Source of the DNA: Gibbula magus
Lineage: Eukaryota > Mollusca > Gastropoda > Trochida > Trochidae
DNA length: 64,000 nucleotides
Direction: 5' to 3'
Assembly (NCBI GenBank): GCA_936450465.1
Contig: OW388296.1
Coordinates: 51,744,931-51,808,930 of the forward strand
Shown here one piece after another: positions 11,535 through 24,745 of the stretch (position 1 is the first letter of the stretch; each line of letters starts with the position of its first letter). A program made the position numbers and the translations under genes. The notes beneath the pieces are model-generated. The model worked only from the letters and a program-made list of their open reading frames with translations, had not been told where the DNA came from and made no database searches.

Positions 11535-12654
11535 AAGCACCCCAAGGGTATTATCTTAGCCGAAGAATAACAAATTTGGTCAGAAGTATTTCTTTCCATT
11601 GGCATTACTTGAAGAATTTGATAAAAACAGAAAGAAATTGCTTCCGGCAACGGTTTGGAGACATAATTACTACTTTAATTATGCTTTTTATATGAATTCA
11701 ACTAAATTAGATCAGTTAATTGAATTTAATTATTTTCGTCATTGTCGCTGCAACAAAAATAAAATGTTTAACTAGGTTAGATTTCAAACATAAAATCGGT
11801 TGGAAATCAAGAAAATTACAGCATTCATTTAATTCTGATCATATCATTCTTTACTAATGAAGGAATTTTTAATCAACTCTTGTAAATGATCTATAAATCT
11901 TCCTTAACAATTTTACACAGGATTTCTGGAGACACTCTATCACGTGACCAGCATATTGGGGCGAAACCGTAAGTTAATGAGCCATCGGTATTATCGTACT
12001 TGATTTCAATGTAACATTGCTTTCAAACTTACTGCATGTACCATAGTTCTCTACAGCAGAAATAGGCTGTATGGATTTGAACCAGAAAAACTCGATCCGA
12101 CATCCAAAACAGAAATTTTGATTGATTGTTACAAATACTTAAAATATAAAATATAATATAAAATAAAGACCCATTTATTCAAATTATAGTTAATTGTTTC
12201 CATATTTTTAAAGATCCACTGTGTTCACGTTATCTCTCAGGATTATTAGGTTTTGGAGAAAACATCATAGTTTTTATTGGTTTACAACTTAAGTTCTAGG
12301 GAATTGCATTTAAAAAATCTTTGTAAGATTCACATTTCCTCAAACAAATTAAAAAGCGTTTTGCACTGTTCACCTTCGCTTTTAAGGTGGGTAATATCTT
12401 TGAAAATCAATTGGAAGTCCTTGATATGTTAAACATGAAAGAGGGTGTGTGTTTACAGATAATCATTACTTCTGTTTGTCACGTTTGGCTAATAACTAGT
12501 ATTTAAACAAAATCAATATCATAAGAAAACAATCCTAGCATGGTCAGCATGAAATGACTTGATTAAGCTCTGTGGGGCGACAGTGGGATTTCAGTTCATT
12601 TATGACTATGGGCTAACATATATGTGATACAGACTCAGCAATGCTGGGCTCCGT

Positions 12655-12852
12655 TACATAACAGCGAGCGCTTATAATCGCTCATTGATTGCTCAATGTA
12701 GCGCTCAAGCGCTCATTCTCTCTTGAACGACACGGTGCAAATTCCTCGAAGTTTGCTCGCCTTGCTACGTGGCGCTACATTGAGCAATCGCGTTCAAGAG
12801 AGGTTGAAAAGTAATCGCTCATTGAGCGATTACTTTTCAACCTCTCTTGAAC
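12655..12852. repeat. Nested inverted repeats ending in a perfect 61-bp palindrome
   Basis: 12792-12852 is two exact 30-bp arms (GTTCAAGAGAGGTTGAAAAG and on to ATCGCTCA) around a single T. Just upstream, 'attgctcaatgtagcgc' and 'ctctcttgaacg' are matched by 'gcgctacattgagcaat' and 'cgttcaagagag', so the whole ~200 bp can fold back on itself. It has the look of a foldback element within U1. Confidence 0.85.
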
Positions 12853-13879
12853 ATGGCCCTTGTGTTTACAACGCTTTATAACCATGTGCTTTGGAGATGT
12901 TTCTTCTCCACTATCTGCCATTTTGGCCCCTCTTCGAAAGATGATATTGTTATTTGAAATTTAACACCAATATCAAGAGTATTCACTATTGCTAATAATT
13001 TATCCAAGACGGATATATAAACTTTATAATAAAGTAATTACTCAATGAATGATCATATACATTTAAAGGTATAACTGTTGAAAGAACTGATCTTCCTTTT
13101 AACAAACGTGTTTGCGATTTGACATCTACAGTTTTTACACGGTTTGAAATGTCACACATCAATGTCACTGACGTGCTTTGAAGAGAATCTCGTCTGGATG
13201 TGCGTAATTAAGATATTTCCTGATTTGTTAATTACGAAACTCAATCCTTTCATTATCCGCTCCAATTCTTCATTCATCGTCGCTGGCATGACAGGGGACT
13301 GTTCTAATCAAATGGAAAACTCCATGTTCACAAATCTTTCACTCTTTTTCTCATTAACACACGGGGCTATAATTATTCTGCCGCTCTCTAGGGAACACAA
13401 ACTGGTTTAAGGGAAATGGTATAAACTATGTTCTTATTGTCCCAGAGAATGTCAATGGCATTCACTTAGGCCACCAATCTCGATAGTTGTCGTTGAACTT
13501 GTTCTAATGTTGTCTCGCATATGTTAAGAGCTTCTAAATTACATCTTGACTTTGCAAACCTCTATAAGATATCTCTTTGGATTAGTTTCCGGAACCTGAG
13601 TTTAAATTGATTCAAGAACAGAGTCCTTCATTCGAAACATTCAAAATGTTGGCCTGGACTACATTGAAGACGAATTTCATGTGCTTTTAATATGTTATAA
13701 ATATTCCCAACAAAGAAATGGCTGTTTTCCAAATTATCTGACTCAACCTTCGATTGATGTCATCAGACAATATCTCAATATTAAAATCCCTGAGTAAATA
13801 CCTCACACAAGTTCGCCGCATTAGAAACATTCAGATAAAACAGTAAACTTATCTCAGCATGTATATTTATAAATTATTT

Positions 13880-13956
13880 TGTCATATGTATGTATTATGG
13901 GCCAAAAGCCTAAACTACTGAATAAATATGTCTGTCTGTCTGTCATTCGAAACAGT
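13880..13956 (+). mobile_element. Possible LINE 3' tail with (tctg)n
   Basis: 'gggccaaaagcctaaactactgaataaa' followed by (tctg)4 resembles retroposon 3' tails of the form gggcc-ggcc-tgaataaa with a short terminal repeat. There is no coding part. Confidence 0.3.
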
Positions 13957-15104
13957 AACCACTAGTGTAGAAATGACATTTTAAATTATGCATTCATTTA
14001 CAACATTTTAGCGTTGTAAACTCATTATCAGCTATGAACTACTTTCTTTCTTATGTATCGTAACTGACAGCTTGATAAACCACTTTGAAAACACAGGAGA
14101 AATGACCAGACTAATCCAAATTCACTTTATGATTACACAGTACACTTACACAAGCCACTGAATACGAGGTAAGAGGTTTACTCCATTTGTTTGCATGTTT
14201 ATCATAAGCACTGCCAGACCGCACAGCAACCATGCAAGGTAACTGTCAAACACTAATGAAGAAAATATATTGCCTCTTGAAATTGTTACCAAAATTAATA
14301 ACGTCAGCGTCATTATGTAAATAGAAAATTTAATATTTTTAATATATGCAATTTATCAATTCAACTAAAAGAGTTGCCGTTCGCAATACAGTGTCCTCTG
14401 ACAATTGATTAGATTAGAGAACAAACACTCTTATATTTCTAAATGGGTATATAAATGGACTAACAATACTACATCAACAACATCTGTTTAATTGAATGCT
14501 GTCAAAATGAATGCCTATTTAATGAATATAATGTATACATAAGTTTATAAATACATGCAAGTATATAAATTGATATTGCCAGAAGAGTTCGTTATTAAAA
14601 TAATGATTTATATGTGAATCTTATTTACATGAAGGAGTTATAGATGAAGGTTTTATCAATGATATCTTATACTATGAGAAACTTGAAAAATCATATAGAG
14701 AAACCGATAGGTGCCTATTATTGAACTAATATATATGAAGTAAAACTTCCAACAAAACTTCTTTGAAACTCTGCAACTATTGTGTCCTGGAAGGATGGTT
14801 AGTTGGTCAAACCACCTGATGCCCGGACACCTCCTGCGTGTAAACCGATTTGTTTGATACACTCGGGAGACGTCTAGACAACGAAATCAAACACGTCACA
14901 TACCAACTGTAGAATGTTTATACTTTCCTAATCACAAGAACAGGAATATTTTTTCTGGATAACAACTTCTTTAATGTGAAAATACACGACGGTTCGGAGT
15001 ACATACTCACTCCTTCATCAGATGGATTGTAAGGAAATAACAAAATATGGTACATTTATACAGCAAACAAAACAATGGTGAGGAAACTCAATCAGGGAGA
15101 TTAA

Positions 15105-15320
15105 CATGCACGAGAATGGTATACATTGGGGATTAATAATTCAAACACGAGAGGGGTAAAGCATGAGAATGGTATACAATGAGGATTTGTAATACAACCA
15201 TGAGAGGGGTAAAGCATGAGAATGGTATACAATGAGGATTTGTAATACAACCATGAGAGGGGTAAAGCATGAGAATGGTATACAATGAGGATTTGCAATA
15301 CAAACATGAGGGAAGTAAGT
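15105..15320. repeat. 53-bp tandem repeat, about 4 units
   Basis: Unit starts at 15149, 15202 and 15255 (period exactly 53), with diverged partial units on both sides. Each unit runs GAGAGGGGTAAAGCATGAGA... to ...AATACAACCAT. Because 53 is not a multiple of 3, two minus-strand open frames (15101-15430, 15141-15434) show the same peptide repeats in shifted frames; they are repeat artefacts. Confidence 0.92.
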
Positions 15321-16100
15321 ACTTGAGTGGTGGATAAACAATGGCCTGTAGGCTTTATTGAAGATGTAAATGAACACACATTTGAGAGAAGATGGTTGGA
15401 TATTGTAAATGGAACAATACAAGTATCCATTCAAGTTTTAATCCGTACACGTCAAAACTAAATTAAAGCGTAAACGACTGGAAAGCTATACCATATCAAA
15501 TTTTAACTTTTCTTGATATATTCCTTTCGAGAAATCTCATCTTTTCACATAACTGATGGCAATTTGTAAAGTAGATTTTGAATGTATGTCATGCTGGCAT
15601 ATGTGGACCCAGCTTAAACAAATATGCTTATATCACTAGCCTTGACATGTTTAAATCAATTGCTTTTATCACAGGTTATTATTGAATCTATGTCATTTTA
15701 CACAGGTAATTATTGAATCTATGTCATTTTTACATATCAGAAAGGCTTAGTGGTATTTTTTATTGCATAAGCTGATTTGTCAAACATGTCCTACAAAAGT
15801 TTAATCAATTAACAAACTACTTTTATTGACTCCCTCCCATTTTCTATGAAGTTTTTTCAATTAATTTTCCAATTTCAATATAAAAACGACATACCAAAAT
15901 ATTCGCCGAATAGAACACTTTCAGATTTACGAATCAACACAAATACAATTGATTTCATTAAACAGGGGTAGGCGAGGTTTAAAACTCAACATAAATAAAA
16001 TTGACTACAACAAGAGCAGCCGGGGCCTGTTTCCTGTCCTGTCTCAGCAAATCACCAACATGATCTTGTAAACTCTTGAAAAATGATTAGCCAATATAGA

Positions 16101-16330
16101 ACAATTCCTGTTTCTAGGCCACACTACATGTTATCACCAGGGGGCGCCACACAGGAAGAACTCTGTCAGGAGCTGTCCCTCACTTCCGGTTGAAGACGAG
16201 ACTGAGTGTAATTACAGCATGTGCAGATCTTGACAGGTCTGCCTTCTAATGAGAGTTTGAGTTTGTGTTTGGTGTGAAGAGGTTGCCAGATTATCGAACA
16301 GAGTGATGCAGTGTTAGGCAGCAACTGCTG
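16101..16330 (+). promoter_or_regulatory. CTCF/ETS-like conserved module, copy 1 of 6
   Basis: CACCAGGGGGCGCCAC at 16135-16150 fits the vertebrate and insect CTCF core. CACTTCCGGT at 16181-16190 fits an ETS/GABP box. Then comes 'tgtgcagatcttgacagg', 'cttctaatgagag', 'gtgtgaagaggttg' and 'attatcgaacagagtgatgcagtg'. The same order and orientation recur near 23.1, 27.1, 28.7, 37.4 and 40.8 kb. Promoter or insulator function is inference. Confidence 0.45.
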
Positions 16331-16819
16331 TTGGCGTCAGAGAATTTGAGTCTGGTTTAAGAGACTCTATGACCGGAAAGAAAATATCACTGTATGAATG
16401 AGTATCTTTGTGGGTTATTTGAGACACTGTTTCCCTCACCCTTCATCTTAGTTTGCCAAGAATTTAAAAAAAAACCTTTATGACTAAAATGATTCGTGAA
16501 GGTGACAACTTGAACATATGATTTGGTGACAGAATTAGATAGGACTCAGTTGATTGAACCCATTATGCGAAATTACAGAAATCATATAATAATTAATCAA
16601 ACCCATAGACAGGTAAATAAAACTGCATGTACGCCTGTCTTAATTATCTGCTTTGAATAATATTAGATAATGTAAAAACATTTTTATTTTTGTGTAAAAA
16701 CGATTTACAAGCTAAACAAATATGCTTTTAGAGATAGAAAACTCATTTTATCTTAAAATGGTAATAGAATCCAAAATTGTCTCTGTGATCTTTGCCCCGC
16801 GAACACGTTCAGTGCAATC

Positions 16820-17060
16820 TATTCTCATAATATAACGCAGAGAAGCAATTATCAACACTGAATTAAAGATACACTACCATCTTCCTCTGGACAGTGTTGA
16901 GGGAGGAATTTCCTTGAGATAATCATGTTAGGACATGGCACCTGCACTGTTCATAGACTTCGAACAAATACAGAATGATCCATTAAAGACAGAGGTCGCA
17001 TCTCAACGATGTATTGGTGTTTGTTGATTTATCACATGAATAAATCCATTTGGGGAAATG
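16820..17060 (+). repeat. Conserved downstream module (AGCAATTATCAACACTGAATTA), copy 1 of 5
   Basis: Shared landmarks: 'agcaattatcaacactgaa', 'cctctggacagtgttgaggg', 'aggaatttcct', 'ataatcatgttaggacat', then 'aaagacagaggtcg' and 'atgaataaatc'. Copies lie at 24540-24745, 27810-28045, 38220-38420 and 41535-41770. It follows the CTCF/ETS module at 0.5-1.3 kb. Open frames through it differ between copies, so it does not look protein-coding. Confidence 0.6.
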
Positions 17061-17160
17061 TGTGAGTCTTAAAGTCCAATTGCTGGATAAATATTTGAAA
17101 AGAATATTCTGCCGTTAAATAATGCGGCGTTTAGTTCATCGTGCCTCAACGTTCTTGAAA

Positions 17161-18130
17161 GTTTAACTTTTTCGATTATATTTTTGTATACAAACTTCTA
17201 TTTATCTATTTACTAAACTTACATTCATAATCTTTCAGCATTTTCTAAATCACAATATAAACGATGAATAATAATATGATTCGTTTGCTTGAGAGTTTCA
17301 TCCTTAATACAGTGTTACCCAGAAAGTCAATGAAGAGAAAAAAAACCCCGATAAGCTTAGGCTTAAATTATTGATTTTAATATTCTGAGAGAAATAAAAG
17401 TATATAATCAAAATAACTTTATACATAAATAAAACTCTTAGATTAGGTAATTGGCTTTGGGTAAAACAATTAATCACTACGAGTGTCAAACATGGTTTAT
17501 TTAAGTGAAAAGAACCACAGTTATAAGCTTGAAATCGTCTTGCTCTACCGTGCGAATGGAAACGGACAAGACCAAGAATTAAATCCAAATTAAAGCCTAT
17601 GGGCTTAAAAACGGCAAAAAATCCCGTGCCTGGGTCTGAATAATGGAATTGCCGGTAATGATATAACACGAGTCATTACAACACATAGACTGTAACATTG
17701 TCTCCTGAGCGTAATTTAATTCAACGATTTTTAAAAGTTGATGCGTGGAATGAGATGCCCAAGAAACCTTTGGAAACAGGGCGAAAAAAGTATGCCAAAG
17801 TGTCTGCTAAATATAGCAATGGAACAATTATACCGTGTCGCTTGATCACCACTTTTAATCACTTTCTCAAATATATCTGCCAGTGCTGAGATTTAGAGGT
17901 TTCTGTAGTGCTAACGCTATCATGTGGTCACACGTACTATAGATTTTGTTTACTTGTCCACTACTGCTAATTCATAAACGTAAAGCGTCAATTGCAAAGT
18001 TTTAAGCAAAGTTTCTCATGCAAGTTCAAGGCCGCTGTAGACAGTGAAGCGAAGCGTAACTCGTTAGCTGACATATAGGCCTAGCATAGGTTGATAAAAG
18101 TGATCTCATCTTTATCCTCGACGCAGTGTC
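17161..18130. other. Spacer between U1 and U2
   Basis: A 121-codon minus-strand frame (17304-17669) and a 63-codon plus frame (17698-17889) show no recognisable family and are not conserved in U2 or U3. Nothing firm. Confidence 0.35.
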
Positions 18131-18234
18131 CCTTTAAAACATATGCCAAATTAATCATTACGTCAGCAATGTATGAATGTATAATTATAAAATTATGTAA
18201 AACTCTCTCTGCCTCTGTAAGTGATTACAAAATA

Positions 18235-18404
18235 GCTTCGACAAAATAGCAACAATCTACCAGATCAGAGACTCTGAATCATTTACCAGTTTCAGAGCCC
18301 ATCTCTACCAGAAAGCCTACAACACTCGGCAATAGACTCTCCACTGTGAAGCGCCTTAGAGTGGTTTTCTGTTAAGCCATAAAGGGCGCTATAGAAATTT
18401 TGCA

Positions 18405-18440
<36 letters not shown>
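18235..18440 (+). mobile_element. 5'-truncated LINE 3' end with (att)n tail
   Basis: 'gtgaagcgccttagagtggttttctgttaagccataaagggcgctata' (shown in part) followed by (ATT)n to 18441 is the usual 3' end of many animal LINEs. One upstream frame reads 'SFTSFRAHLYQKAY', similar to the ends of LINE reverse-transcriptase ORFs. It sits at the border of the U2 ATTTGCAT block and is missing from U1 and U3 there. Confidence 0.5.
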
Positions 18441-18442
<2 letters not shown>

Positions 18443-18712
18443 GGCATAATGGTGCTAATTGGAAAACATCATTATCCTTCCAGACTGCATTAAATAAAGT
18501 CTGCCTGTTCTGTTATAAGATTTCTTCCTCTAGCAATAATTACAGGCCAAACTGACTGCTTAGTAATCGGATTCAGAAAACACTGGCTTTGAGATTAAAT
18601 CGTCAACGACAATTTTGATTGGCCGAAACTACAATTGAGTTTTTTTGAACTTCCACTTCGAAAATTTTCTCCATGAAACCTAATGAATTAACAATTAGAA
18701 TTGTTGTCATTT

Positions 18713-18794
18713 CTCCTTAAACATTAAATAATATTTGCATTTGTAATTTGCTTCATTCTTTTGGAACTTAATTAAGGGTTGGTTCTCTCTTAAT
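18713..18794 (+). promoter_or_regulatory. Conserved ATTTGCAT block, copy 2 of 3
   Basis: The same core as 11454-11534, with 'atttgcatttgtaatttgc' and 'ggaacttaattaaggg'. The uninterrupted 'tctccttaaacat' here shows the empty site of the transposon inserted in copy 3. Confidence 0.35.
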
Positions 18795-21700
18795 GGCATC
18801 CCAAGATTATCATCGCCAGCAAACAATTGCTCTCTTTTCTTTACGATGGTGTTTATTTAAAAACTTGAAGAAAACAGAACACATTTGCTTCCGACTACGG
18901 TTTAGAGACAGTAACGAGCTAACCAATTATGCTTTTAATATATACATTTGTTTGTATTATATTAACTTATTAAATGAAATGATTTTGGTATCGTTCGTAC
19001 AACAAAAAAGAAAGGTTTAACCTGGTTGAGATTTCCAAAAACGAAATATTCTTTTAAAATCATAGCTTAATCTAACGAAGGACATTAAAATCAAACTTTA
19101 ATCTTGTTAAGCACCTACAAGAGCGACTAGTTTTCTTTGTGAATGTACGGTTAAATGTATGGAGACTGATATTACATATTGTAAAGAGCAGCATGTCCTA
19201 AAATAATGCATTGAATATGTATTTACATTTATTTATTTACAAAAAACTGTTAATTTATGACATTTTTTTACAACCATCTATTATTCATGACATATTAATT
19301 TCTTTCTTTTCAACAAAACCTGAAGGATTGGATTATCATTCATATTTCATTCATTAATAAAGGTTTGTTTGATTGATGAATCTATTAATTAATTTTACGC
19401 TTGATACATACTTCGAAATCAACATTCTATTTGATTTAACAAACAGTAATATGGAAATGTGGTACGTGTAGCATCATTATATTTCCGGCTGACTTCTCTC
19501 TTACATGAATTCGCAGTGAAGGAACTTTTTTCGTTAGGTTAACAGACAAATGCTCAGTTTAAAACAAAGTCACCGATTGTGTAACGAACGTCAAATGCAA
19601 CCAATCAAGACATTCTATTGCTAGTCACGAAAGTGCTCCATTTGAAACAAAGGGTACGTTGGATGTACTGTGTTGAGTGAAGACAATGCATCAAATGGAA
19701 ACCTGCGAAAGTCACTGAAAATTAAGCAGTCATATAAAGTTGTATTGTATTGTACAAAGTAACCTTGCTTTCAAAAAGTACTGCATGTAGCACAGTTTGA
19801 AAAATGTGCGTGTCAGATTCGAACCCGGAAGGTCTTATTCCGACACCCAATTTGATAGAAATGTTTAAGAGTATTTACAAATTGACTTTGTGTGGAAATA
19901 AATTATTTAATCCATGTAATTAAAAAACCCATGTAATTAAAAAATCCTTAAAGTTTTGGATGTAAATTGGGGGCCATGTTATCTCTTTGCTTGATTAAGT
20001 TTCGAAGGAAACTTTAAAAGTTTTACTTCGAAAAAACATTTAGAGTTCGAACAAATTGCCTTCCAAATTTTAATCAGTTTCAAATTATCTCAAAGAATCA
20101 GATAAAAGTTTAGACTGTAAGTCCTCTCATTCAACGTGGTAAATATGTTTTTGATTGGTTGAAGTGTTTAAAGAGAAGAAACTGATTTATGTTTAAAAAT
20201 GATACATGGTTCTGTTGTTTCAAATTGCTTTTTAACCCAAAGATCTGATATCAGGAACAACATCTAAGCTTAGCATAAGTTTTATGATCATCATTGTGCC
20301 TAATGTAAATTTGAAAAAAAACCCTTTTTATGTAAATCATTATCCTTTCCTACTTCAAAGTATTTTTGTTACGAATTGAAATTGGTTTAAGCTAATCAAT
20401 AATTGTGCTTTGTAAGAATATGTTTTAAGTCACTTGTGAATTACTTTAACCTTTATTTAAATCAGGATATACAGAATATACATATAGGAATAATGTGTTC
20501 GCTGAGGGATATGGGTATTTTTGGTACAACAAAACCTCTTTTTAACAAACGTGCTTACGATTTGAAATCAACATCTGATGCCAAACATCACGTGTCGTTT
20601 ATGTGATTTTGGAAAGAATATGGTCTGCATGTGTGAACTATCCAGACTCCAAAAAAATCTCACCAATTCTTAATATCACACATCTTGCACTTCATTTGAC
20701 TGTTCTAATCAAACTCCATGTTTTAAATCTATTCTCAATTTTCTCCTTATCACGTGTTCCTATAATTACTCTTGTTCTCTAGAGAACCCAAATTGGTTGA
20801 AGGAAAATGTAAATTTTGTTTTCATTATCTGAGATAATTTTACAGGACCTCATTTAGTCCTCCATAAGAACTTGTTTTGTGTCGAATCTATTACGAACCA
20901 CTTCATTCCATCTTGACCCCACAATATTACTGTTAGCGTATATTAGTTTTCGGGAAATTGAGCCAAATTCGATTCAAGAACTCGCGTTGTTCATTCCCAA
21001 TAACACTCCCTGGTGTAGAAATAATATTTTAAACGGTGTATTCCTTTACAGCAAATGTTCGAAGGAAAAGGTCAATTTGGTTTTTATTATCTGAGATAAT
21101 TATAAAGGATCTCATTTAGTCCCTGTGGCCTCTAAAGAACTTGTTTTTATATTGTGTCGAATCTATGAAGAACCACTTCATTCCATCTTGACCCTACAAC
21201 CCCCTTTAAGATTACTGTAAGTGTAGATTACTTTTCGGGAAATGGAGTCGATTCAAGAACTGACGTTGTTCATTCCCAATAACACTCACTGGTGAAGAAA
21301 TGATATTTAAAACTGTGTATTCCTTTGCAGCATTTAAGTGTTACAATTTTTTCAGCTTCGTATGGAAGATGTCAAATCGGTGGCAACAAGGATCTAGATA
21401 GCTTATACATTATCTCCTTCAACCTTCCAACCATGTGCTGCTTGTTCTGGCCTAATCATATTTAAATATCCCGTAAAATGCATTTTTCTCAAGAATGACA
21501 GATTATCTATTTGATATTATTACCTCTACGTAGATTATATATCGGAATCAATTAAGCATAAACTCGAGACAATATACACTTGATTATTAAGAGGATTTTA
21601 AGTCACCCATTTTAACAATGACGCGATTACCGCTGCGATTCGTTTAGAAAAGAATCATTGAGGCGTGACTAATTAACCACAGACAAAGGGGTCGTATATG

Positions 21701-23089
21701 ACCCTCTACGTGGAGTCTTATTAATTAATTAATGATAATTATCACTGCCGCTACATGAATTTATGAGGTGTGTTATTTCGCACAATTTTATGCAATAATT
21801 ATGTACTTGTCATCTGCGGAATTACCTAGTTGGATATCTAAACATGGAAAATTTTAGTTGTTTTATTGAAGATTTGTTATTAAAATTAACAATCAAAATG
21901 TTGCGAAATTATGTTGAATTATGACTATCGCCGATAATGAGATTACTCCAGTGACGTCACAGGGACCACACCCCACAGATTTTCATTCTGTTGGCCGGGG
22001 CTAAATTAGGTGGTTTTTAAAAAAAAGCCATTTATAAGTAATTTATGGACAGATTTCAGAAATTTAAAATCAAGCAATTATCAAACTGACATCCCATTTT
22101 AATGAATCCGAATTTGACCATATATGTCAATACATCTATCCTTTAACTGACGATTGCAGGATACCAAATGCAAATTGAAACAGATGGTTATCTATACACA
22201 ATGTTTTGTGTGCACATCAAAACTAAATAAAAACGCAAAGGCCTAGAAAAGTTATGCTATAAGATCTAAAAATATCAATAAATATTAATTTTGAACGAAA
22301 GGGATCCATTCAATTTGGCATAAACTGATAAAGAAAACTTGTATAAAGAAGACACTTTCTAGGTTAAAGTTTGGATGACATGCTGGATCCTGATAGCGTG
22401 CATTCTGAAGAATTCTGTTTAGGTCATTCACCTTGTCATGTTTTATTCACCGTTAACATGAAGCTATCACCTTGACATGCTTTGATGTATGTTTTTGTCC
22501 ATCAGTCAAACTCCTTATCTACATTAGTTGACATAGGGAGATATTTGCAGAGCTTTTGAAAGAAGTTAAAGAAGATAACGATTGTATGTTGCTGAATTTA
22601 CATGCTTTTGACAGCTTAAGTGGTAAGAAAGGATGTTGCATCGATCAGGTCATACAAAAGGATAGTTTATGAACTCGTGGGCAATTTGAAGATCAGTAAA
22701 ATAGAAACAACTATTGATTTGATGGATGTAATAGAAGTAATATGTAGCAAATTAGTTTGCGCTTCCATGTGTTGCAATATCATGCGATGACTGCAACAAC
22801 TTATAGATGATATTGACATTCATCGGATAAATGTAAAATACATTCCTTTGACAAACATTGCGCACACAAGGCCCTAATCTTAATTCCAGGAAAGATGACA
22901 ATGTCATTAGCTTGTATGTCCACGAATAGCGTCGATATTATCTCGGGCACGTGGTCTCATCGATGACCTGAAGCGTTGGAAAACCACATTTTGCAGTTGC
23001 TGACTTTTGTCCCTCAGTGCAACTGTCAACTCTTGTCTTGCCTGCTGAGGGTATTGGCGACCACGAATAAAAAGATTAGCCAACATAAA

Positions 23090-23320
23090 AAAAACAATTC
23101 TTGTATCCAGGTCACAGTTAAGGTCACCACCAGGGGGCAATACAAGCGGAATGAATACTCTGTCAGGAGCTGTCCCACACTTCCGTCTTGAAGAGGAGGT
23201 TGAATATAATTACAATATGAGCCGATCCTGACAAGTCGTGTCTTCTAATGAGAGGTTTGTGTTGGGTGTGAAGAGGTAAACAAGTCATCGAACAGAGTGA
23301 CTTGGACTGTAAAGCACTGT
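23090..23320 (+). promoter_or_regulatory. CTCF/ETS-like conserved module, copy 2 of 6
   Basis: CCACCAGGGGGCAATA (23127-23142) keeps the CTCF core but loses the CGC end. CACTTCCGT (23178-23186) is the ETS-like box, with one base changed after CCG. Then 'tcctgacaagtcgtgtctt', 'ctaatgagaggtttgtg' and 'tcgaacagagtgactt'. Confidence 0.42.
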
Positions 23321-23442
23321 TGGCACCAGGAAGGGTGTGAGCGTCTTCGAGAAGAAATGAAAGATCTCAGCAGAATGAATGCAATTGGTTGAATGAGAAA
23401 CTGCTTCTTCTATTTGTTAACATAATTTGTTCATAATTATCC

Positions 23443-23900
23443 CCTACCGTGCGTTAACGCGAAGCGGGGGATATAGTATTCGGCTGCGTCCGTCCGTACG
23501 TGTGTACGAAATGGAATAACTCAAATACTATTCACTGGATTCTTTTCATATTTTGCATATGGGTTCATCATAGGGAGAGTAATGTTCCTATAGAGATTTG
23601 TGACATTGACCTTCATTTCAAGGTCACAACGAGGCTTTTTTACCCTTGTCAACTGGATATCTCAAGAACATACACCATCATATCTTACACAGAGCACCTC
23701 CCAGTGAAGACAAAGGGCTGATTATATATTGTTTAACCTTGGCATTATTATCAAGGTCACAGCAGAACTTTGAGTTTGTCGACATGTTAAAGCTTGTCAG
23801 GGAAATCGATATCACAAGAACTGTTCATTGGATTCTCATCATTATCTCACACCGGTGGTTCGTTTAGGGAAAATTCAGGGCCCAGTCGATTTTGCTGATC
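23443..23900. mobile_element. Dispersed repeat insertion ('gtccgtccgtacg' family)
   Basis: It interrupts sequence that is continuous in U3 (37610-37640) and starts 'cccctaccgtgcgttaacgcg...gcgggggatat'. It holds GTCCGTCCGTACG and 'tcaaggtcac' phrases that I recall from abundant dispersed repeats of molluscs. The right end is not sharply defined. Confidence 0.5.
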
Positions 23901-24539
23901 ATGACATTATTTTTTAATTTTGAAGTATTAAATGTCACCTTCGTGATAAATACTTGTTTCTTATTTTAATTTTTAATTTGATGTGCCCCATCAGGCAAAA
24001 TTCAGGGATTGTATTTTATTTTTGCCCATGATACAGGGAACTGTAAATAAAACCATGATTTAATTTGTTGCATTTATTTGTGGAAATTTCAGAAAATATA
24101 TTTGATGCATGACCCTCATTTGATTCTAATGCTGTTTTAATGAAACTAGGTGAAATGTAAATGAAACATTCATATATGCCTGTCTGATCTATCTACCGTT
24201 AATGATTTTGGATATTGTCAAGTTTGTTTATTTGTAAAAAAAATCACCAATTCACTAGAGAAACAAAGAACTTTGAAAGTTGAAAGATTGGGAAATAAAA
24301 TTCTGAAAAATAATACACACGACTATGTATTTTAATTTGCAACCACTTTGAAAGAATGAAACAAATAGCGTGTTTGTGAGAGAAAACCATATCATTACCA
24401 GGGGACGTCGATATCAAGATGTTGTGTATACCTTTACTGACATGCAATTTGTTCTCATAAACAAATAAAGTAATGTTTTGATAGAAAAGCATAAGATCAC
24501 TAGAAACAGATACACGTATCCCTTTGTATACTGTTAATG

Positions 24540-24745
24540 CCATGCAATTTGTTCTCATAAAAGAACACAGAGCAGCAATTATCATCAAGTTAATTAAAGA
24601 TACACTATCATCGTCCTCTGGACAATGTTGAGGGAGGAATTTCCTCGATATAATCATGTTAGGACATGGCGCCTCGATTATCCAGGGACTTTGGATAGTG
24701 ACAGACCGATCCTATAAAGCTGGAGGTCGTTTCATCTTAATTATG
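24540..24745 (+). repeat. Conserved downstream module, copy 2 of 5
   Basis: 'agcagcaattatcatcaagttaatt', 'cctctggacaatgttgaggg' and 'ataatcatgttaggacatgg' match copy 1. The 137-codon minus-strand frame over 24244-24657 is not kept in the other copies. Confidence 0.6.

Larger units (their letters stand above)
11140..17160 (+). repeat. Large duplicated unit, copy U1 (partial)
   Basis: The blocks follow the same order as in U2 (18.1-28.1 kb) and U3 (31.3-41.8 kb). First comes an ATTTGCAT block (11190-11570). Next are a 'gtaacattgctttcaaa..actgcatgta' block (12010-12120), an 'aattattctgccgctctctagggaac' block (13090-13470) and a 'gtggaccca..ccttgacatg' block (15590-15650). Last are the CTCF/ETS-like block (16101-16330) and the 'agcaattatcaacactgaatta' block (16820-17060). 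U1 lacks the last third seen in the other two. No protein gene is supported. Confidence 0.75.

Noticed and set aside
15101..15434. Two overlapping minus-strand frames with repeated peptides
   Set aside because: Same 53-bp repeat read in shifted frames; a coding repeat would have a multiple of three.
17304..17669. 121-codon minus-strand open frame
   Set aside because: No family features, hydrophobic and low-complexity end, not conserved between units.
24244..24657. 137-codon minus-strand open frame
   Set aside because: Lies in the repeated downstream block; the paralogous copies at 38 and 41 kb break the frame, and composition is that of translated AT-rich DNA.
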